A stretch of 43,467 bases of DNA from Rhodobacteraceae bacterium Water-Bin34 (GTDB taxonomy: Bacteria > Pseudomonadota > Alphaproteobacteria > Rhodobacterales > Rhodobacteraceae), in assembly GCA_900197625.1 (NCBI GenBank), contig FZLS01000020.1, positions 1 through 43,467 on the forward strand. The letters run 5' to 3'. This document shows, piece after piece, positions 22,394-31,393 of the stretch. Position 1 is the first letter of the stretch. Every line of letters begins with the position of its first letter. The notes beneath the pieces were generated by a model that was given only the letters and a program-made list of their open reading frames with translations, searched no databases and was not told the DNA's origin. Position numbers and translations under genes: made by a program.

Positions 22394-23347
22394 TTATTTA
22401 TAATCAGAATTTATATTTGATTGTAGCCTTAATGCTATCATCGATTCTGATTTTTGACCAGTCCAAGGGTTTACTTGGTCTTTTCCTTGATGTAGATATA
22501 GTCCTAACTCAACTGGACCTTTTGTATGGATAGCTGCTAGGTAATTATATGTAAATCCTAAATCGTCGTCTGCAACTCTGTGCGCAGTAAACATTAGTTC
22601 TCTGCTATAATTATACATTACACCAAAGTCCATGCGAGTATTCTCAGCGTCTTCCCATCTTTCAATGCCGAGACCTACTGGAACTCCCATACGATGGAAT
22701 GATGTACCAACTGAATAACCATGTTGTGTTTCATCATCTTTCTTAATGCCCATATACGAAACATCGAGAATACTTACTCGAGCAGTTGCACCGTAATATA
22801 GTGAATCGTCTTCAGGATTCCAACCAACTACGCCGCCATATGGCATATCACGCTTTAAACGATAAGTATTAAATTCAAACTCATCATTATTTTCCCAACC
22901 ACCAAAAGTAAGAACTACTTTTTCATTGTGATCAATACGAGAACTTGGTTTTGTAATAATAACAGGCGCACCAATTTTAGATGTTTTTGCAAAACCTAAA
23001 CGTTGAGCATCTGTTTCACCTACGTATAATCTCGCGTTATTACCGATACCAAATCCCATTTGTTTTTCAGTAATTGTATTATCTTTTGTTCTATTTAATG
23101 CATAGTTCGTATCGAACCTTGCGCTGAACCCTGCCCAATTTGCTAATGGATGATCGATGTCTGTTTCGTAACCACCCATGGCTTCAAAACGAGTATCAAC
23201 AGTTCCTTCAGTATTTGTGTCGTCAATATAGATTTCAAAAGTGCCGTTAACGAACGGTCCGTTTTTTTCTTCAGGTTGTTCGTGTCCACCTGCCATAGCA
23301 CCTGATGCTATGGTTGTGGCTAAAACCGCACTCAATATTTGTTTCAT
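22394..23347 (-). CDS. Outer-membrane porin-like protein
   Basis: 317 residues from the ATG at 23347, with a clear signal peptide (MKQILSAVLATTIASGAMA, cleavage before GGHE). The mature part is a run of alternating strands: VNGTFEIYIDD, WAGFSARFDTNYAL, NARLYVGETDA, VVLTFGGWEN, YYGATARVSILDVSYMGIK, DFGVMYNYSRELMFTAHRV and VELGLYLHQGKD. It has the acidic turns and YG/GA content of Gram-negative porins. The final residues are DYK, so the usual terminal aromatic is second last. It sits after ALAS and a DUF454 gene. It may alter uptake or replace a host receptor. Confidence 0.78.
   Translation of the reverse strand: MKQILSAVLATTIASGAMAGGHEQPEEKNGPFVNGTFEIYIDDTNTEGTVDTRFEAMGGYETDIDHPLANWAGFSARFDTNYALNRTKDNTITEKQMGFGIGNNARLYVGETDAQRLGFAKTSKIGAPVIITKPSSRIDHNEKVVLTFGGWENNDEFEFNTYRLKRDMPYGGVVGWNPEDDSLYYGATARVSILDVSYMGIKKDDETQHGYSVGTSFHRMGVPVGLGIERWEDAENTRMDFGVMYNYSRELMFTAHRVADDDLGFTYNYLAAIHTKGPVELGLYLHQGKDQVNPWTGQKSESMIALRLQSNINSDYK
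22395..22402 (-). promoter_or_regulatory. Late-promoter-like box TATAAATA at the end of the porin gene
   Basis: Exact TATAAATA that includes the porin stop codon. It lies 73 bases before the dehydratase ATG, with the hairpin in between. It may be used late or be a chance match. Confidence 0.4.
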
Positions 23348-23361
23348 GTTAACCATATCCT

Positions 23362-23835
23362 TTACTTTAACCAACCGATTTTTTCACCGGCTTCAATACG
23401 ACGTTCTGCTTCCGCTTTACTACCCGGGTAACGCCATGCCCAAATAACGATTAGTGCAAATGTAATAAACATATATAATGTTGCTTTAACATTTCCTGTT
23501 CCAAAGAACATAAATCCTAATGATGTTGACATTACTGCTACCATTAAGTATTTTGCTTTCTGAGGATAAACTCTTAGTCTTGACCAGTTTTTCACAAATG
23601 GACCAAAAGTTTTATGGTTCATAATCCAACTGTGTAGACGATCTGAAGACTTGGCAAAACAAAATGTTGCTCCCAAAATGGGTGTACTCCAAGGTAAGCC
23701 AGGTAGTAATACCCCTAAGTAAGCTACGCCTACTAGAATAATACCAAGGCAAAACCAAAATGCTTTTTTAATCTTAGTCATACTATTATCTTTCTGTGTT
23801 TGACCGCTAAAGAAAGCGGCTTCTAATTGATTCAT
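23362..23835 (-). CDS. DUF454 (YbaN-like) inner-membrane protein
   Basis: 157 residues with an AAGGA site inside the end of the ALAS gene; a later ATG at 23781 is also possible. The DUF454 pattern is clear: FWFCLGIILVGVAYLGVLLPGLPWSTPILGA split over the first membrane segments, then FCFAKSSDRLHSWIMNHKTFGP, and a second hydrophobic pair (LMVAVMSTSLGFMF and MFITFALIVIWAW). Function of the family is unknown; members often lie near heme or metal genes. It is coupled to ALAS by a TAATG overlap. Confidence 0.85.
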   Translation of the reverse strand: MNQLEAAFFSGQTQKDNSMTKIKKAFWFCLGIILVGVAYLGVLLPGLPWSTPILGATFCFAKSSDRLHSWIMNHKTFGPFVKNWSRLRVYPQKAKYLMVAVMSTSLGFMFFGTGNVKATLYMFITFALIVIWAWRYPGSKAEAERRIEAGEKIGWLK

Positions 23836-25028
23836 TATAATACATCCTTTAGAGCTGATACCAACTCCATCATCATGTTATCTGTATGGAATGGGGTTGG
23901 AGCAATACGCAATCTTTCTGTTCCAGCTTCTACAGTTGGTGAGTTGATTGCTTGAATATATATACCGTATTCGTTAAGTAACCGATCGCTTGCTTCTTTG
24001 CATTTAAACGCATCATTTACCATTATAGGAACAATATGAGTACATGAGTTTTCGTGCACTGGTATATTCCTTCTTCTAAGCATTTTCTTGAGCTGCTTAG
24101 TTTTCTTTTGATGTTTTTCTCTAAGTGATTTGTGGTCTTTTACATAATTTATAGAGGCGATAGCCCCAGCACACAATACAGGTGAGATGGATGTTGTGAA
24201 TATAAATCCGCTTGCGACCGATCTAATAGCATCAACAATCTTTTTATTAGCTGCAATATAACCTCCTTGTACACCAAAAGCTTTGCCAAGCGTTCCGTTA
24301 ATTATATCTATATCGTCAGAGTACATGTTTAGATATTCACAATATCCTCCACCAGTCTCTCCGTATAAACCTACTGCGTGAACTTCATCAATATAAGTTA
24401 ACGCGTTATATTTATGCGCCAACGCGACAATATCTTTTATAGGAGATATATCACCGTCCATACTGTATACAGACTCGAATACGATTACTGGATTTAGTTT
24501 TTCTTTAACAACTTTCTTTAATGTTGTTTCTAAATCATTCATATCATTGTGCTTAAATATTCTTTTTTCACTGCGAGAATGTTTTATTCCCATGATTAAA
24601 GAAGCATGATTTTTGTTATCTGATATAAAACAGATGTTTGGTATAATTCTAGATAAGGCTATTAAAGTCCACTCATTTGCTACATAAGCACTAGAGAAAA
24701 GTAATGAAGACTCTGTTTTATGTAATGATGCTAATTCTCTTTCAAGTGTTACGTGGTAGTGAGATGTTCCACCAATATTTCTTGTTCCTCCAGAACCAGC
24801 ACCAGTTTGATCCAGAGCTGTATGCATAGCATCAATAACATATTGATTTTGACCCATACCCAAATAATCATTTGAGCACCAGTTAACTATATTCTTTGGA
24901 GCATATTTTCCATACCAGATTGAGCGAGGGAAGTTCCCCCGCTCTCTTAATATATCGTTAAAGACTCTATATCTTCCGTCTGATTTGTATTCGTCAATTG
25001 TGTTTTCAAAGTATTTCATATATTCCAT
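23835..25028 (-). CDS. hemA: 5-aminolevulinate synthase (Shemin pathway)
   Basis: 397 residues from the ATG at 25028, eight bases after the nrdA stop; a longer frame overlaps nrdA and is not needed. The whole ALAS layout is present: [58 protein letters not shown] (Asp214, His217) and the PLP lysine in [12 protein letters not shown] (Lys249). It joins glycine and succinyl-CoA to 5-aminolevulinate, the first step of heme synthesis in alphaproteobacteria. It is near full length for that group. ALAS genes in phages from aquatic samples have been reported. It is cotranscribed with nrdBA. Confidence 0.95.
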   Translation of the reverse strand: MEYMKYFENTIDEYKSDGRYRVFNDILRERGNFPRSIWYGKYAPKNIVNWCSNDYLGMGQNQYVIDAMHTALDQTGAGSGGTRNIGGTSHYHVTLERELASLHKTESSLLFSSAYVANEWTLIALSRIIPNICFISDNKNHASLIMGIKHSRSEKRIFKHNDMNDLETTLKKVVKEKLNPVIVFESVYSMDGDISPIKDIVALAHKYNALTYIDEVHAVGLYGETGGGYCEYLNMYSDDIDIINGTLGKAFGVQGGYIAANKKIVDAIRSVASGFIFTTSISPVLCAGAIASINYVKDHKSLREKHQKKTKQLKKMLRRRNIPVHENSCTHIVPIMVNDAFKCKEASDRLLNEYGIYIQAINSPTVEAGTERLRIAPTPFHTDNMMMELVSALKDVL

Positions 25029-25035
25029 AGTATTT

Positions 25036-26733
25036 TTATGCTTCACAAGCTGCGCAATCCGCCGACATAACTCTTTTACGAGTAAGAGATTGTGCTGCTG
25101 ACATAGAATATGCATAATATAAACTCTTAACACCCATCTCGTTTGCATACAAATATAGAGCATTAATATCTTTGACCGTCATATCTGGATCTAACATTAG
25201 GTTTAAGCTTTGACTTTGATCAATATACTGCTGACGAATTGCAGCTTGGTCAATAATAGTATTTGGACTAATTTCTGAGAATGTTTTAAATACTGCGCGT
25301 TCGTCTTCACTTAAGAATTCTAGGTGCTGAACAGATCCGTCACGGTTTTTGATTGATTCCCATACATCAGTAGTATCCATATCTTTTTCAATTAGTAATT
25401 CTTTAAGATATGGATTGCGAATAGTAACTTTCATTTTCGCCAAATCTTTAACATAAGCGTTAGAGAATTCTGGTTCAATAGATTGAGATACTTGACCAAG
25501 GATAAAGCTTGATGATTTTGTTGGAGCAATAGCCATTGTTGTGGTATTACGCATTCCATAACCTTCAAGTAATTCTGGTTCACCTAATGTTTTAGCCATT
25601 TGACGAGAAGCTTCATATGATTTTTCCTGCATCGTTTTGGCAATCTCGAGGTTTAACTGAGCTGCTTCTTTTGACTCAAAGGAAATCATTTTAGATTGCA
25701 GATGAGAATGCCAACCTAAAATACCAGCACCAAGGGCACGGTGTTTCATAGCAAAATCACGAGCACGTTTCATATAGATTTGACCCTCAGTCTTACGAAC
25801 AAACTCTTCACATACTGTATCAAGGAACATAGTCAATGTTTCAATAGCGTCTGTTTCTTTAATCTCATCCCAATGTAAAACATTAAGAGATGATAATACG
25901 CATGTAAACGTTTCTTCGTGTGAAGATGGCAATGCGATTTCAGCACACATATTTGAAGCATGTACTCGCATATCTTTATCTTTATATACTTGTGGTCTAC
26001 CATCGTTTACGTTATCTGAGAATAGAATATAAGGGAAACCAATTTCAGAACGACGTTGTAATACCTTTGCCCATAGACGACGCTTTTCTGGATCGCCAGC
26101 TTTCATTTCGTCAATGAATTTGTTACTAACATTAATACCAGTCGTTAAGCCTTGGATAGGATTACCTTCTGTACCAATATCTAAAAACTCATCAGCATCT
26201 GGGTGTTCAATATCTTGGTAGGCAGCGAAGAAGCCTCGACGTACTGAACCCTGTGATACAACTGACGCCAACGTATCATACATTTGCATAAAGTGTACTG
26301 AACCTGAAGATTCACCTGAGTCTCTAATAGGAGCACCACGATGACGAATTGCACCAAAGTAACCTGATGTACCACCACCGTTTTTCATTAACATACCATT
26401 CTCGGCATGACCAAATAAAATAGCTTGCATACTATCATCAATGAATGAGCCAAAACATGATACTGGTAAACCTCGTTCTTTACCATAGTTAGCCCATATA
26501 GGTGATGCTAATGAATAAAATCCACGACTCATATAGTCATAAAATTTATCAGCAAAGCCATCGTATTTGGCTTTACTTGCTTTTGTTTTTGCCATATCCT
26601 TTAGGTACCATTCAGCTTTATCAGCAATGACACGGATGCGGTCTTGTGGCTTTTCTTTTTCTTCTAGATAACCGCGCGACAAAAATGTACGCGCATCATC
26701 GTTTAGCCAATAAAATTTCTTGTATTTTCTCAT
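25036..26733 (-). CDS. nrdA: Class I ribonucleotide reductase large subunit without ATP-cone
   Basis: 565 residues. Catalytic parts are all visible: [12 protein letters not shown] (first redox Cys), the [18 protein letters not shown] block (radical Cys, Glu and second redox Cys), [14 protein letters not shown] and LYYAYS (the Tyr pair for radical transfer). The C-terminus ends in CAACEA, the redox-active Cys pair (560 and 563). The roughly 100-residue ATP-cone found at the start of E. coli and T4 NrdA is absent. The cone is instead found in NrdB, upstream. Start has a weak GAAAGA site. Confidence 0.95.
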   Translation of the reverse strand: MRKYKKFYWLNDDARTFLSRGYLEEKEKPQDRIRVIADKAEWYLKDMAKTKASKAKYDGFADKFYDYMSRGFYSLASPIWANYGKERGLPVSCFGSFIDDSMQAILFGHAENGMLMKNGGGTSGYFGAIRHRGAPIRDSGESSGSVHFMQMYDTLASVVSQGSVRRGFFAAYQDIEHPDADEFLDIGTEGNPIQGLTTGINVSNKFIDEMKAGDPEKRRLWAKVLQRRSEIGFPYILFSDNVNDGRPQVYKDKDMRVHASNMCAEIALPSSHEETFTCVLSSLNVLHWDEIKETDAIETLTMFLDTVCEEFVRKTEGQIYMKRARDFAMKHRALGAGILGWHSHLQSKMISFESKEAAQLNLEIAKTMQEKSYEASRQMAKTLGEPELLEGYGMRNTTTMAIAPTKSSSFILGQVSQSIEPEFSNAYVKDLAKMKVTIRNPYLKELLIEKDMDTTDVWESIKNRDGSVQHLEFLSEDERAVFKTFSEISPNTIIDQAAIRQQYIDQSQSLNLMLDPDMTVKDINALYLYANEMGVKSLYYAYSMSAAQSLTRKRVMSADCAACEA

Positions 26734-26744
26734 AATATATCTTT

Positions 26745-28040
26745 CTAAAAGAGGTCATCTTCAGTGAAGGCCTTTGTTTTCTTTGAATAAGCAGTTGAAC
26801 GTTTGACAAAGAAATCAACATTTTTAGTACTTAATATTTCTTCTACGAACCATTCAGTACTTGCAATTGCTTCTTCGTCAACCTCGTACAACGGCTTCAT
26901 ATCAATAGCTTTCAAAGATTGATTAAAACGATGCTTAAGGAATTCTTTCACTGTTGCTTTAGGTAAAAAGTCTAAATCATGATCGGCATAAATCCAATCA
27001 ACAATTGCAGACTCTGCTTTGAATGCGTCACGGCAAAGACGATTAACTTCATTGTTACTATCTTTGTCGAACCATTCTGGGTTTTCTTCACGGATAATAT
27101 TTACAAGCTCAAATCCGAAACGAGCGTGAATATCTTCTTCTTTTGATGTTGCTTCAACTGCATTTGAAATGCCTTTGAGAACATTCTTATGTTTATTGAA
27201 AGCCATCATAATAAGGAATTGACTAAACAACGAAACGTTTTCCACAAACATAGAGAATAGAATAATTTTGTGGAAATAATCTTTGTCATCTGCAGGAGAA
27301 CCTATTGATTGTTCTAAATAAGCAATACGCTTTTTCATAGCAGGTACTTCTACTACTTTTTCAAACTCTTCATTAAGACCCATAATCTCGATTAAGTTTG
27401 AATATGCATCTGCATGGCGAACTTCTGATTCACCAAAAGTAATACCAACTGCTGCGATTTCAGGTTTGGGAAATCTGTCACCTATTTTAGCCCAGAAAGT
27501 TTTAACCGCAACTTCAATTTGAGAGATAGCCAACATAGCTTTCTTTACAATTTCGACTTCTTCTGGTTCCATACGAACCTTCATATCTTGGATATCAGCA
27601 GAATAATTAAACTCAGTATGAACCCAATAAGAATGACGGATAGCATCTGTATATTCTACTAATTGAGGATATTCGTATGGTTTTAAACTTGTACGCTTAC
27701 GAAAGATATCTGGTTTGTTATTAAAACGAAATAGGATATACTCGCGAGCTAAATCGTGTAAACCCATATCCATTATAACATTCTCTACTGTTTTATGGAT
27801 AGTATCAACATTTACAATAACATCGTTTGATTCTAGATTGATAGTTTCTACGACTTCAGAAGTAATCTCACTTGATAAGTTTTTACTTCTAATCCCAATG
27901 CCTTTCATAGCCTTTTCTACGGCTGCTGTAATCTTGTCTTTGTCGAAATCTTTGGTAGTTCCGTCACGTTTTGTTACATAATTAACCGGTCTTAATAGTT
28001 CTATTACATTTGAAATTGGTTGCGTATTCTCTAACATCAT
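26745..28040 (-). CDS. nrdB: Ribonucleotide reductase small subunit with N-terminal ATP-cone
   Basis: 431 residues. Residues 20-110 form an ATP-cone: VTKRDGTTKDFDKDKI, then VDTIHKTVENVIMDMGLHDLAREY and ILFR. The ferritin-like part follows, with metal-site residues Glu176 (SQIEVAV), Glu206-x2-His209 (ESEVRHADAY), Glu268 (FVENVS) and Glu302-x2-His305 (EEDIHARFG). Tyr213 stands at the radical-Tyr position. Cone-bearing NrdB proteins are known from Leeuwenhoekiella blandensis, where dATP acts through the small subunit. The end (AFTEDDLF) is the usual NrdA-binding tail. Confidence 0.95.
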   Translation of the reverse strand: MMLENTQPISNVIELLRPVNYVTKRDGTTKDFDKDKITAAVEKAMKGIGIRSKNLSSEITSEVVETINLESNDVIVNVDTIHKTVENVIMDMGLHDLAREYILFRFNNKPDIFRKRTSLKPYEYPQLVEYTDAIRHSYWVHTEFNYSADIQDMKVRMEPEEVEIVKKAMLAISQIEVAVKTFWAKIGDRFPKPEIAAVGITFGESEVRHADAYSNLIEIMGLNEEFEKVVEVPAMKKRIAYLEQSIGSPADDKDYFHKIILFSMFVENVSLFSQFLIMMAFNKHKNVLKGISNAVEATSKEEDIHARFGFELVNIIREENPEWFDKDSNNEVNRLCRDAFKAESAIVDWIYADHDLDFLPKATVKEFLKHRFNQSLKAIDMKPLYEVDEEAIASTEWFVEEILSTKNVDFFVKRSTAYSKKTKAFTEDDLF

Positions 28041-28067
28041 AGGCGCCTCTTTGTTTAAAAGTGTAAA

Positions 28068-28103
28068 GTAATACGCATCACAAAACTATGCAACGTGTAT
28101 TAC
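28068..28103 (-). promoter_or_regulatory. Hairpin in the leader of nrdB
   Basis: An outer stem GTAATAC/GTATTAC and an inner GCAT/ATGC stem with one bulge, followed by TTTACACTTTT. It lies 28 bases before the nrdB ATG. It could be an attenuator or regulatory RNA element; termination strength seems low. Confidence 0.45.
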
Positions 28104-28162
28104 TTTTATTTGGAATTCTACCAACGAGTCTATCAATTGGTAGGTGTATTTATCAACTACGG

Positions 28163-28178
28163 TACCACATATGTGGTA
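28163..28178. promoter_or_regulatory. Perfect 16-bp palindrome between thyX and nrdB
   Basis: TACCACATATGTGGTA, a perfect inverted repeat without loop, five bases after the thyX stop. On the minus strand it follows TTGACA at once, so it might be an operator. No T-run follows, which argues against a terminator. Confidence 0.5.
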
Positions 28179-28183
28179 ATATG

Positions 28184-28855
28184 TCAATCTTTTTCAATAA
28201 AAGCGCCGATGCTTGGGAATATTTTTGTGATAGCTTCAGCGCAAGCAACAGCAATTTCCATATGTTCTTGTTGTGTTCCGTTAGACGAACGTAGTTCAAC
28301 ATAATGGATCCATGAACGAATAGAACCTTGCATATATAAACGGCTTGGTGTATTACCTTCAGGTAAAATGGCGCGAGCCTGCTCTTTTGCGATACCATTT
28401 TCAATAGCCCATGCGTATGATTTCATTGCTTCGTTCCAAACATTTCGTTGATGAACTTCCCAAGCCATATGCAGAGAAACATCATCAGTCATAACACTGT
28501 TTTGACGGTTCTTTAGATCTTGTAATCTAGCTTTACGAACAACCATTTTACTATCTAAGTCACGAATATCGGCATAGCGTTGACTAAACTCTTGGAATGC
28601 AAATGAACGGTGGCGTAACATCTGTCTTGCTATATCACGAGTTGTTTCAATTTCCAATGTTGCATTAGCCATTTCAAACGGTGACCAATGGGCATGCTTA
28701 GCAAGATATGACAATAGCTTAGGAGCTGTTTCTTGGTTTAATTGGTTTGATGGGTTTGATACTCTTGCGCAGTACGCGATTAAATCTTGTACATCGTCCA
28801 AACCAATGATTTCATCTTTGGCCGGTTGTGAATATGCGATTAGTCTAGCTTTCAT
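28184..28855 (-). CDS. thyX: Flavin-dependent thymidylate synthase
   Basis: 223 residues. The ThyX signature RHRSFAFQEFSQRYAD starts at residue 81, and HWSPFEMA precedes it. The C-terminal part has EGNTPSRLYMQGSIRSWIHYVELR, here in two pieces (EGNTPSRLYM, RSWIHYVELR), which gives the dUMP-binding arginines. It makes dTMP from dUMP using folate and FAD. AAGGA precedes the ATG. It is upstream of nrdBA in the same direction, forming a nucleotide-synthesis unit. Confidence 0.95.
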   Translation of the reverse strand: MKARLIAYSQPAKDEIIGLDDVQDLIAYCARVSNPSNQLNQETAPKLLSYLAKHAHWSPFEMANATLEIETTRDIARQMLRHRSFAFQEFSQRYADIRDLDSKMVVRKARLQDLKNRQNSVMTDDVSLHMAWEVHQRNVWNEAMKSYAWAIENGIAKEQARAILPEGNTPSRLYMQGSIRSWIHYVELRSSNGTQQEHMEIAVACAEAITKIFPSIGAFIEKD

Positions 28856-28865
28856 TTTTAATCCT

Positions 28866-29876
28866 TCAAGTTTTACGCCATGCGGCTAATTTTAATTCGG
28901 CTGTTAAACCATGATACGTGTTTTCTTCTATTATTCTTTCAGGATTTAATCCTGCTAGAAACATTTCGTTTATATCTTTACCATCTATGTCAGATGGCCA
29001 AATACAAACTTTATGACCGTTCTTAATAACCTTCTCCATGCGATTGCATATCTCTTTATTCCTAGGCTCTGCATCAAAGACATATACTGCGTTATCATTA
29101 GCAGAATTACTATTACCTTCAGCACCGTTCATTGATATGGCATTTGATAAAAAGAAACTATCAATAGCGCCTTCTACGATATAATATATTTGTGTCTGAT
29201 CTACTTTATCTAAACCAAATATCTTTGGTCTATCTTCAAACATTATAGTTATATATCTAATACCGTCAGGATCAAATCCACGAGCAGAGACACCAAAACA
29301 GTTACCGCGTTCGTCTAGAAACGGAATGATTAAACGAGGTTCATCGTGCTTTGCATTTGGAAACTTACCAGGAATAATTTCATTAATCCATGTTTTAAAC
29401 TTGCGTGCAAAATATAAACGATAGTGATGTGATGATGGAATTTTACGTTGATCGATATAACGCTTTATAGGATGATCATGTTTAAGCTGACTTACTTTTT
29501 TAATTTTGGTAAGAGGATTTGTTTTATTAAAGACAGGAGCCTTAGTCTTAAACTTATCATCGTCTTGTTTGGTATCTTTAATAGTATTATTAGCTTTACC
29601 TACAAACTTATCAGCCACATAATCATTATATAACTGCATATCTTGGCCTTTAAGGAAATATGAAAATCCTTGAGAAGCATTACAGTTATGACAATAGAAC
29701 GAGAATTTATTATCTCGTTCTAACAACCAAGCGCGTGCCTTTGAGCGTGACTTCTGAGAGTCACCACAAATAGGACAACGAAAGTTGATTTTATACGGAT
29801 TGGTATGCTTTATCTTAAACTGATCTAGGCGACCAGAAAGCATTTGAGCATATTGTATGTCTACAAAATCTACCAT
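28866..29876 (-). CDS. DNA primase, T4 gp61-like
   Basis: 336 residues. An N-terminal zinc site uses Cys34-Cys37 (FRCPICGDS) and Cys62-Cys65 (YCHNCNAS). The TOPRIM part follows: RLIIPFLDERGNCFGVSAR, YYIVEGAIDSFF (the Glu motif), AVYVFDAEPRNKE and CIWPSDIDGKDINEM. Length and layout match T4 gp61, which makes RNA primers with the gp41 helicase. A clear promoter lies just upstream. Confidence 0.92.
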   Translation of the reverse strand: MVDFVDIQYAQMLSGRLDQFKIKHTNPYKINFRCPICGDSQKSRSKARAWLLERDNKFSFYCHNCNASQGFSYFLKGQDMQLYNDYVADKFVGKANNTIKDTKQDDDKFKTKAPVFNKTNPLTKIKKVSQLKHDHPIKRYIDQRKIPSSHHYRLYFARKFKTWINEIIPGKFPNAKHDEPRLIIPFLDERGNCFGVSARGFDPDGIRYITIMFEDRPKIFGLDKVDQTQIYYIVEGAIDSFFLSNAISMNGAEGNSNSANDNAVYVFDAEPRNKEICNRMEKVIKNGHKVCIWPSDIDGKDINEMFLAGLNPERIIEENTYHGLTAELKLAAWRKT

Positions 29877-29908
29877 TATAAATTAATTCCATGTTGCGTG
29901 ATAATAAC

Positions 29909-29937
29909 ATTATACGCTGGAATCTGCTAGATGTACA
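29909..29937 (-). promoter_or_regulatory. Sigma70-like promoter (TGTACA-17-TATAAT)
   Basis: TGTACA at 29932-29937, a 17-bp spacer and a perfect TATAAT at 29909-29914, 32 bases before the primase ATG. It probably drives primase, thyX and possibly nrdBA. Confidence 0.65.
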
Positions 29938-29941
29938 CAAC

Positions 29942-30430
29942 TTAATTAAAAAGATATGGCCAATTAATTCGCGCAACAAGAAGAACGATTACCCCGCCAA
30001 TGCCCATCATATAGTATTTCCAATTTTCTAAAGCATTAACTTTTTTATTCTGGTCGTTAATTCTACTATGTAAAGATTTTTCCATTTCTTGAAGTTTTTC
30101 TAATATCTCTTTATTAGACGTTGCCCGTTTTTCTGCATTGTGCTGTGCAAGTTTCTCGTGATCACCGCGTGATGATCGTCTGTATTCTTCTAATCTATCG
30201 CTAAGCACTTGTAAACGTAAATCTTCAGTACGTCTTGTTTCGTCTACTGTTCTTTCAATTTCTTCAAGCTTTTCTTTAGTAAAAGCAATTACTTCTGATT
30301 GAACAGCTACGTTCTTGCTAAGGTCAACCATAACATCCATTGATGTTTCAACCTTGTTAAAGAACTTTTGAATCTGTTTGATATCGCTTTGTATTAGGCG
30401 GATATCTGTTTCCCAATTATTGTTGGACAA
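29942..30430 (-). CDS. Coiled-coil protein with C-terminal membrane segment
   Basis: 162 residues from a TTG that follows AAGGA by nine bases. The body is a long helix with heptads (IRLIQSDIKQIQKFFNKVE; EEIERTVDETRRTEDLR; EILEKLQEMEKSLH). The end (YMMGIGGVIVLLVARINW) is a membrane segment. This looks like XhlA/holin-associated proteins. Its position next to spanins and the endolysin supports a lysis-linked role, but a holin itself is not clearly identified in the window. Confidence 0.65.
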   Translation of the reverse strand: MSNNNWETDIRLIQSDIKQIQKFFNKVETSMDVMVDLSKNVAVQSEVIAFTKEKLEEIERTVDETRRTEDLRLQVLSDRLEEYRRSSRGDHEKLAQHNAEKRATSNKEILEKLQEMEKSLHSRINDQNKKVNALENWKYYMMGIGGVIVLLVARINWPYLFN

Positions 30431-30594
30431 AATATTATTCCTTTAATGCCTTTTGATAACGGAGGCTGGTGGCGAACTCCATGATTAACTTAATCACTAT
30501 GAAATAATATATTGATATTGATATATGTATTTATGTACTGAAATTGTAAAAATGAAAAAATACAGACTTTTTTATTGCATAATAGCTATTCTTA

Positions 30595-30954
30595 TCAGTC
30601 ATACTGAGATTCATATATGCCTATAATTTTCTTTTGTTGCTGTATATATGCTCTCAAATCTGCAAGATTTAAAGCTATATCTCCATAACCTTTATCTGTT
30701 ACACCAAATATTGCCTTATCTTCAGATTTAAGTTTTTCGAATACTTCATCTACGTTTTCTGGAGTTACAATTATAAATTCTATTTCTCTCATAGTCAATT
30801 GAGGAGGAGTAGGAACAATTGGTTTAGATGGTTTAATGTATTCTGTTTCAGTTATTATTTTCGGCGGTGGTTCCACTATCGGCTTCGATGAGCACGCCGC
30901 TAGCGATAAGATCATCGTAAACCCAAGGACACTCGCTATTAAACGCTTTTGCAT
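30595..30954 (-). CDS. Rz1-like outer-membrane lipoprotein (o-spanin)
   Basis: 119 residues from the ATG at 30954 (GGA nine bases upstream). It has a signal peptide with a lipobox (LSLAACSS), then a proline-rich stretch (PIVEPPPKI, KPIVPTPPQLT), both usual for o-spanins. The C-terminal half is helical. Its first 107 bases lie inside the i-spanin gene in another frame, the classical overlap of Rz and Rz1. It would join inner and outer membranes for the last step of lysis. Confidence 0.78.
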   Translation of the reverse strand: MQKRLIASVLGFTMILSLAACSSKPIVEPPPKIITETEYIKPSKPIVPTPPQLTMREIEFIIVTPENVDEVFEKLKSEDKAIFGVTDKGYGDIALNLADLRAYIQQQKKIIGIYESQYD

Positions 30955-31372
30955 TTTTAGCTTTCCTTTCATTATCCGTTAGTTCAGCTCCTGATTCCAA
31001 TTCAAAACATCTAAAAGCTTTTTTAGAAGCTCCGTTAACAACCCTTTCTACTAACCTAGGTTTAGCAGCAGCTAATGCTCCTAAATCGTGGTCACCTAAA
31101 CGGGCTTGCAATTGGTTTTTCTGAGAGTTAATTTCACTGAACGATTTTTGTAGCTCGTCATATTGCTCTCTTTGACGTTCAAAGTTTGCTTGCATGTCAG
31201 CAATTGTTGCTAAGTTCTTTTCGTTAACTTGAGCAATTTGATCTACTTGTGCTGTCAATGTCGCATTATATTGTACTAGTTGTACTATTTTGGCTTGGGT
31301 GGATTTGTAGTAAACTGCACCGCCTCCACCCATTGCCATGATTATAATGCCTAAATATAAAAATGATGGCAT
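30848..31372 (-). CDS. Rz-like inner-membrane spanin (i-spanin)
   Basis: 174 residues with a single N-terminal membrane segment (FLYLGIIIMAMGGGGAVYY) and a long periplasmic coiled coil (NEKNLATIADMQANFERQR, QKNQLQARLGD). Two cysteines (FRCFELE, SECPWVYDD) lie in the C-terminal part. It overlaps the o-spanin gene. No strong ribosome site precedes the ATG at 31372. The i-spanin call rests on layout and on the overlap. Confidence 0.75.
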   Translation of the reverse strand: MPSFLYLGIIIMAMGGGGAVYYKSTQAKIVQLVQYNATLTAQVDQIAQVNEKNLATIADMQANFERQREQYDELQKSFSEINSQKNQLQARLGDHDLGALAAAKPRLVERVVNGASKKAFRCFELESGAELTDNERKAKNAKAFNSECPWVYDDLIASGVLIEADSGTTAENNN

Positions 31373-31393
31373 AATGAATCAGATTAGACTAAA

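Noticed and set aside
25029..25163. 45-codon N-terminal extension of ALAS
   Set aside because: It lies in another frame of the nrdA end, which codes for the CAAC tail; ALAS proteins normally start at the internal [12 protein letters not shown] position.
30431..30594. Possible small gene or tRNA in the 164-bp gap before the coiled-coil gene
   Set aside because: Only very short frames are open on both strands. The gap is AT-rich with a tandem attgat stretch and a CATAAATA box (30528-30535), a weak late-promoter variant.
30535..30610. Rho-independent terminator after the o-spanin gene
   Set aside because: The AATAGCTATT palindrome is only a five-base stem without loop, and the T-run is far away.
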